From assembly GCA_964019335.1 (NCBI GenBank), contig OZ025754.1, positions 187,001 to 251,000 of the forward strand: a DNA stretch of 64,000 nt, given 5' to 3'. This document shows, piece by piece, positions 60,664-64,000 of this stretch. Origin of the DNA: Diplonema japonicum (lineage: Eukaryota > Euglenozoa > Diplonemea > Diplonemida > Diplonemidae). How positions within the stretch are numbered: the first letter of the stretch is position 1; each line of letters starts with the position of its first letter. A program made the position numbers and the translations under genes. The notes below the pieces were generated by a model, which saw only the letters and a list, made by a program, of their open reading frames with translations, was not told where the DNA came from and did not search any database.

Positions 60664-60803
60664 GTTTCCACCTTGGTAGAGAAGTTGTCGGGGGGGGAAG
60701 GGTCACAAAAAGGAAACAATAAAAAAAAAGAAAAAAAAAACTGACTATTTTGTTTAGAAGAATAACGGTGTAAAAAAAAAAATTAAAAAAAAAAGAAAAA
60801 TAT

Positions 60804-62087
60804 CTAAAGAGGCTGCACAGGGTCGGGAACGGGTACCTTGCAAGGAGTGCCGAGGGATGAGAAGCATCGGGCTTGCACGGCAGCCCGCACTGCATCGCCA
60901 TATGGGTGCATGCGTGTGTCGGGGATGGTGGTCATGGTGTGCCAATCCAAGTAGACCTGTCTGGCTTGAGGTGCTGTGGGGGAGACCTCACGGCGGCGGC
61001 GGTGCGAGTCAAGTGTGAAATCACGTTGCTGCATATGCGCTACGAAGTACGACGGGCGGCAGCACGGAGAGGGGGCAACCTTCTTCATGTAAGTCCCCGC
61101 AAGAGCGTCCGACCTGCACCCGCAACACATGGGCAGCGTGTGCACAAAATGCGACCGCACCTTCACCGCAGGCTTCTTCACGCACCTTGCAAGCCCTGCC
61201 GCCTTTGAATTGCTGCAGAAGCTTCCTGAAAACCTTGTTTCCCTGAGGTACAACGTGCCGTTAGCGAAGCTGGTGGGAGGGGTTGCGCCGTACCCCATGT
61301 ACCTCACGCAAAGGGTGAGCTCGTCCTTGTGGCGGAGCTCAGCAGAAAGCATCTCCGGTATGGTTTTGTAGAGGCCGGGGAAGAGGTACTCGTCCAGATC
61401 GGTGTGCAGCACGATGTCAGAGTTGTTGAGCCGCTCGCGGAAGCAGCGCGCAATGGAACGCTTTTCAAAAGAAACGTGGTTCCCGCCTGCAGCCATCCAC
61501 TCTTCAGACATAACAGACTCGGTAGGCTCGACCCATACACGGTCTGGGGATATGGGTCGCAGGGCAGCCTCCAGCCGTGTTCTCTGCTCCTTGTTGATAG
61601 GGTATATGTTGATGCGTGCCACGCCCAGCAGCAGGTGGTACACCGCCCATTCCTTCACAAAGAACTCTTCATTGGCTGCGATAGTGCTGCACATAACTAC
61701 CACGGGAGTGTTCTCGATGCCTGCCTGTAAGCCGCCTCCTCCCACGTACCGCTCGCTGCCCCGTGTCCATGTCGTGTTTTTCGGTGGGCAAAACGGCAGC
61801 TCTGTCCACCTCCGTCCGAACTCGATGTAAGTGTCATAGTAACTACCCTTAAGCCGTTGTGCTGAAAGGGGGACGTTGCCTATCTTCTTGAAACAGCTAG
61901 CCTGGTCCTTCACCCCGATGTTGTTGAAACGCTGCGGCTGCGATGGCACGACAGAGGCCGCAGTGGGAACAGGAAGAGCGGGGGCTTCGTGTAAAGAACT
62001 GAAGCTCTCCGCCTCTTCCTCGTGGCAGTAGATCACCATGAAGAACAGAACCAGTCCAAACCCACACAGAAGCGCCTGCCGTAACAT
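60804..62087 (-). CDS. GT92-family type II glycosyltransferase
   Basis: 427 residues. The N-terminal anchor (MLRQALLCGFGLVLFFMVIY) puts the rest in the Golgi lumen. Family features are VVVMCSTIAANEEFFVKEWAVYHLLLGV, then HTDLDEYLFPG (the DxD site with the typical D-E-Y/F-L), the Cys-rich RFSGSFCSNSK region and HFVHTLPMCCGC. GT92 (DUF23) enzymes include galactosyltransferases that act on N-glycans. A long frame 5' of this start (to 62262) is pyrimidine-coded spacer and not protein. Confidence 0.85.
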   Translation of the reverse strand: MLRQALLCGFGLVLFFMVIYCHEEEAESFSSLHEAPALPVPTAASVVPSQPQRFNNIGVKDQASCFKKIGNVPLSAQRLKGSYYDTYIEFGRRWTELPFCPPKNTTWTRGSERYVGGGGLQAGIENTPVVVMCSTIAANEEFFVKEWAVYHLLLGVARINIYPINKEQRTRLEAALRPISPDRVWVEPTESVMSEEWMAAGGNHVSFEKRSIARCFRERLNNSDIVLHTDLDEYLFPGLYKTIPEMLSAELRHKDELTLCVRYMGYGATPPTSFANGTLYLRETRFSGSFCSNSKAAGLARCVKKPAVKVRSHFVHTLPMCCGCRSDALAGTYMKKVAPSPCCRPSYFVAHMQQRDFTLDSHRRRREVSPTAPQARQVYLDWHTMTTIPDTRMHPYGDAVRAAVQARCFSSLGTPCKVPVPDPVQPL

Positions 62088-62494
62088 GTGCCACCACCTT
62101 GGTACCCTCCCCCGCTTGATGAAAGGTAAGGCTTAGGGGTGAATAAGCAAAGGAGAAGGAAAAGGAAAAGGGAAAGCAGAATATAAAAAAGGGGACGAGG
62201 GAAAAGGGGGCGGAAACGTGAGTTTTTTTCTTACACGAGGGGGACTCCCCCCTCCCATTCATGTTTTCTTTTAAATCTACACACTCGAAGAGAAAAAAAA
62301 AGAAAGAAGAAAAAAAGAGAAAAAAAAGAGAGAGAAAAATAAATAAAAAAAAAGATTTACCTGCTGTCGACCTCTTCCGACCCCCAACACCCTTTTCTCG
62401 TTCTCGTAGTGGAAATGGGAAAAATGAACCGTGAAGGCAAAACGAAATAACGAGAAAAGGGGGGAGGGGGGACGGTTTTTCTACAGGTAGGCTA
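62088..62494. other. Spacer with pyrimidine tract and a possible alternative exon
   Basis: On the minus strand a long CT tract (62282-62356) precedes the GT92 gene and looks like a trans-splicing signal. A possible intron, 62504-62403 (GT at GTACCTG, acceptor CTACGAG), would replace the last residues of the upstream coiled-coil gene with a tail starting TRKGCWGSEE and ending at 62357. Confidence 0.35.
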
Positions 62495-63064
62495 CTACAG
62501 GTACGCGGGCATGGTGGGGAGGGGTGTTCCTCTGCATCTGCTGATGTTGCTGGTCAAAGCTTTTTGCGCTTCGATGTCCGCACGCAGACCCTGAATGGCG
62601 AGGAGGAGGGTTTCCTTTTGGCAGTTCAAAGACTTGGTCTCAGCGTGTAGAGCAGCAAAAGTGCTGTCGTTGTCATGTGCCTTAATGGTGATGGTGGTAG
62701 CGAGCTTCTCTCGGGTGGCAGCAAGCTTTTTATCCCGCTTCTGGTTTTCCTCGTTTGTGCGTGCGGTCTTGTCCATGTTACACTGGTACAAGTCTGCCGA
62801 CGAGACGACCACCTTGTGGAACTTCTCACATGATGCGCGCACTGCCTGCATCTCCTTATCCCTCGTGTCTTTCTCGATCTTCCTCAGTTTGCTCTCCCTC
62901 TCCTTCTCCGCCTTCCCGACCGTTTGCATCACCTCCGCCGACTGCTCATCCACACGGCTTATAAACTTCATAACCTCCTTCAACTCCGGCAGCTTCTTCT
63001 GAAGCCCCTCCACAGCCTGGTGCAGCTGCTTCGCCATCTGGTCGTCCCTCGGCCTCTTCGACAT
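62495..63064 (-). CDS. Coiled-coil protein, unknown function
   Basis: 189 residues, charged and almost wholly helical from about 8 to 175 (LHQAVEGLQKKLPELKEVMK, then EKERESKLRKIEKDTRDK), with a short Pro-containing tail. The ATG (MSKRPRD) follows an A run. No domain name can be assigned from sequence alone. It sits between the basic protein at the window edge and the GT92 gene, all on the minus strand. The C-terminus may differ if the weak intron described for 62403-62504 is used. Confidence 0.7.
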   Translation of the reverse strand: MSKRPRDDQMAKQLHQAVEGLQKKLPELKEVMKFISRVDEQSAEVMQTVGKAEKERESKLRKIEKDTRDKEMQAVRASCEKFHKVVVSSADLYQCNMDKTARTNEENQKRDKKLAATREKLATTITIKAHDNDSTFAALHAETKSLNCQKETLLLAIQGLRADIEAQKALTSNISRCRGTPLPTMPAYL

Positions 63065-63200
63065 TTTTTTTTTCTTTCTCTTCTAAAAAAACTTTTAAAA
63101 GATGCAAAAGGGGGGAGGGGTACAAAAAAAATACAGGTCGTGCTGGGTCAGCGCTGCGAGGGCGATAAGGAGTGGGAAGGCGCGATGGGCAGGACTCATA

Positions 63201-63307
63201 TCAGTGCAGCCACTTCTGTAGATCTATGAATGACAAGGAGGCAATGTTGAAGCCATGCGGACCTTCACATACATCGCTTCGAACAGGGATCGCCGCCACA
63301 GAAGCTC
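63201..63307 (-). other. Probable 3'-terminal exon of the gene at 63364
   Basis: On the minus strand a T/C-rich tract ends in CAG|GAGCTTC. About 35 mixed codons follow (ASVAAIPVRSDVCEGPHGFN, then IASLSFIDLQKWLH) and TGA. There is no ATG in frame, so it should be joined to an upstream exon. The nearest upstream gene ends at 63364, but I could not fix its donor; a C8 tract just before its stop may hide an indel. Confidence 0.45.
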
Positions 63308-63363
63308 CTGCTCGAGGACCAGGAAATTAAGAAAAAGAAGAAAAAAAACAATACATCAAACGT

Positions 63364-63975
63364 CTAGTTGTAGTGTCGGGGGGGGCTTCTTATATCAATA
63401 GGTGACGAGTTATAGCCGGAGGGCTTTCTCGGGTCAGGGAGGTCCTTCATTGGGAGCAAAGCATAGTCGGCCCGTGGGGGGTGCCGTGAAGCAGGAGACT
63501 TAGGCCGTGGCCGACGGGAAGAGGAGTAGGCACGCTGCTTCTTCCTTGATTCCTCGAGGTTGGGGTCGTGATGCTTCACAACATGCAGATCATGAGAGGG
63601 AAGGAGGTCCATGGCACAGTTCCTGGAGCGGCTGGAGTGCAGGGTGCGCTCGGGCTTCGCAGGACAGTCCGCATCCCCCTTCAGCGAGTCTACCATTCTA
63701 ACAGGCTTGGTCCTCACAGGCGAAGCGTACCGCATGGGCGGCTGCCCACCCATCACACGCTTTCTCAATGCGAGGTTCTTTCGCATGGATTCCACTTTCC
63801 GGCCGTCACTCGCCAGCGTTCCCTTGGAAAAGTCTTGCTTTTTTGCAACTTTCTTTTCGCTCTTCTTCTTTACGGGCGAGGCTCTCCTTCTTCCCAGCGA
63901 GGTCGTTCGAGGGGGGACAGGGAGCACCCCGTCGGAAGGGTGGTACCGGTGTTCAGGCGAATGAACTGTTGACAT
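63364..63975 (-). CDS. Basic, Pro/Arg/Ser-rich protein (possibly 5'-incomplete)
   Basis: 203 residues from the first visible ATG (MSTVHSPEHRY). The frame stays open upstream to the window edge, so the true start may lie outside. It is low in hydrophobics, with RRRASPVKKKSEKKVAKKQ and SSSRRPRPKSPASRHPPR segments, and is probably disordered and nucleic-acid or microtubule binding (inference). The end is likely wrong if the exon at 63201-63307 is spliced on. No known domain seen. Confidence 0.6.
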   Translation of the reverse strand: MSTVHSPEHRYHPSDGVLPVPPRTTSLGRRRASPVKKKSEKKVAKKQDFSKGTLASDGRKVESMRKNLALRKRVMGGQPPMRYASPVRTKPVRMVDSLKGDADCPAKPERTLHSSRSRNCAMDLLPSHDLHVVKHHDPNLEESRKKQRAYSSSRRPRPKSPASRHPPRADYALLPMKDLPDPRKPSGYNSSPIDIRSPPRHYN

Positions 63976-64000
63976 TGAGGTCGGTGTCGGCGGCTCGAGG

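Overview
This looks like nuclear DNA of a flagellated unicellular eukaryote with a trypanosome-style genome layout, most likely a free-living euglenozoan (diplonemid-like is my best guess, an inference). All credible genes read on the minus strand, almost all have one long exon, and the spacers are extreme A/T/G/C homopolymer mixtures. Minus-strand pyrimidine tracts followed by AG lie ahead of many genes, as expected for polycistronic transcription with trans-splicing. A SAS-6 basal-body protein, an FYVE-tailed kinesin, a calpain-like protein and an AMPK beta subunit fit a flagellate. A few short cis-introns are visible, with long T tracts before the AG, which argues against a classical kinetoplastid.

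Layout. 1-1135: relic of a DDE-type DNA transposon with a hairpin end. 2.5-28.1 kb: a housekeeping cluster with a PH-like protein, CHD-type chromatin remodeller, ACSF3-like acyl-CoA synthetase, GT34-like glycosyltransferase, a 55-residue protein, two RING-H2 paralogues either side of the AMPK beta gene, an FYVE kinesin, a large LRR protein and a cytochrome b5-acyl-CoA dehydrogenase fusion. 28.4-46.9 kb: an accessory island built around a duplicated gene for a protein kinase fused to BspA-type leucine-rich repeats (24 repeats in one copy, 4 in the other). The two copies are separated by a mosaic of a broken non-LTR retrotransposon, a truncated inverted copy of the transposon from the window start, a hairpin element, a TIR element and SINE-like repeats. 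A frameshifted ubiquitin-like/LRR pseudogene lies beyond. 48.4-64 kb: a second ordinary cluster with a WSC-domain surface protein, a 63-residue protein, a calpain with UBL/UIM modules, a WD40-PDZ protein, SAS-6, a GT92 glycosyltransferase, a coiled-coil protein and a basic protein at the window edge.

The most interesting parts are the kinase-LRR family, which shows rapid repeat expansion, templated insertion and several decayed relatives; the hidden 3'-terminal exons in AMPK beta, the LRR gene and the edge gene; and a repeat that carries a branch-point/AG acceptor-like end and interrupts the retrotransposon endonuclease.
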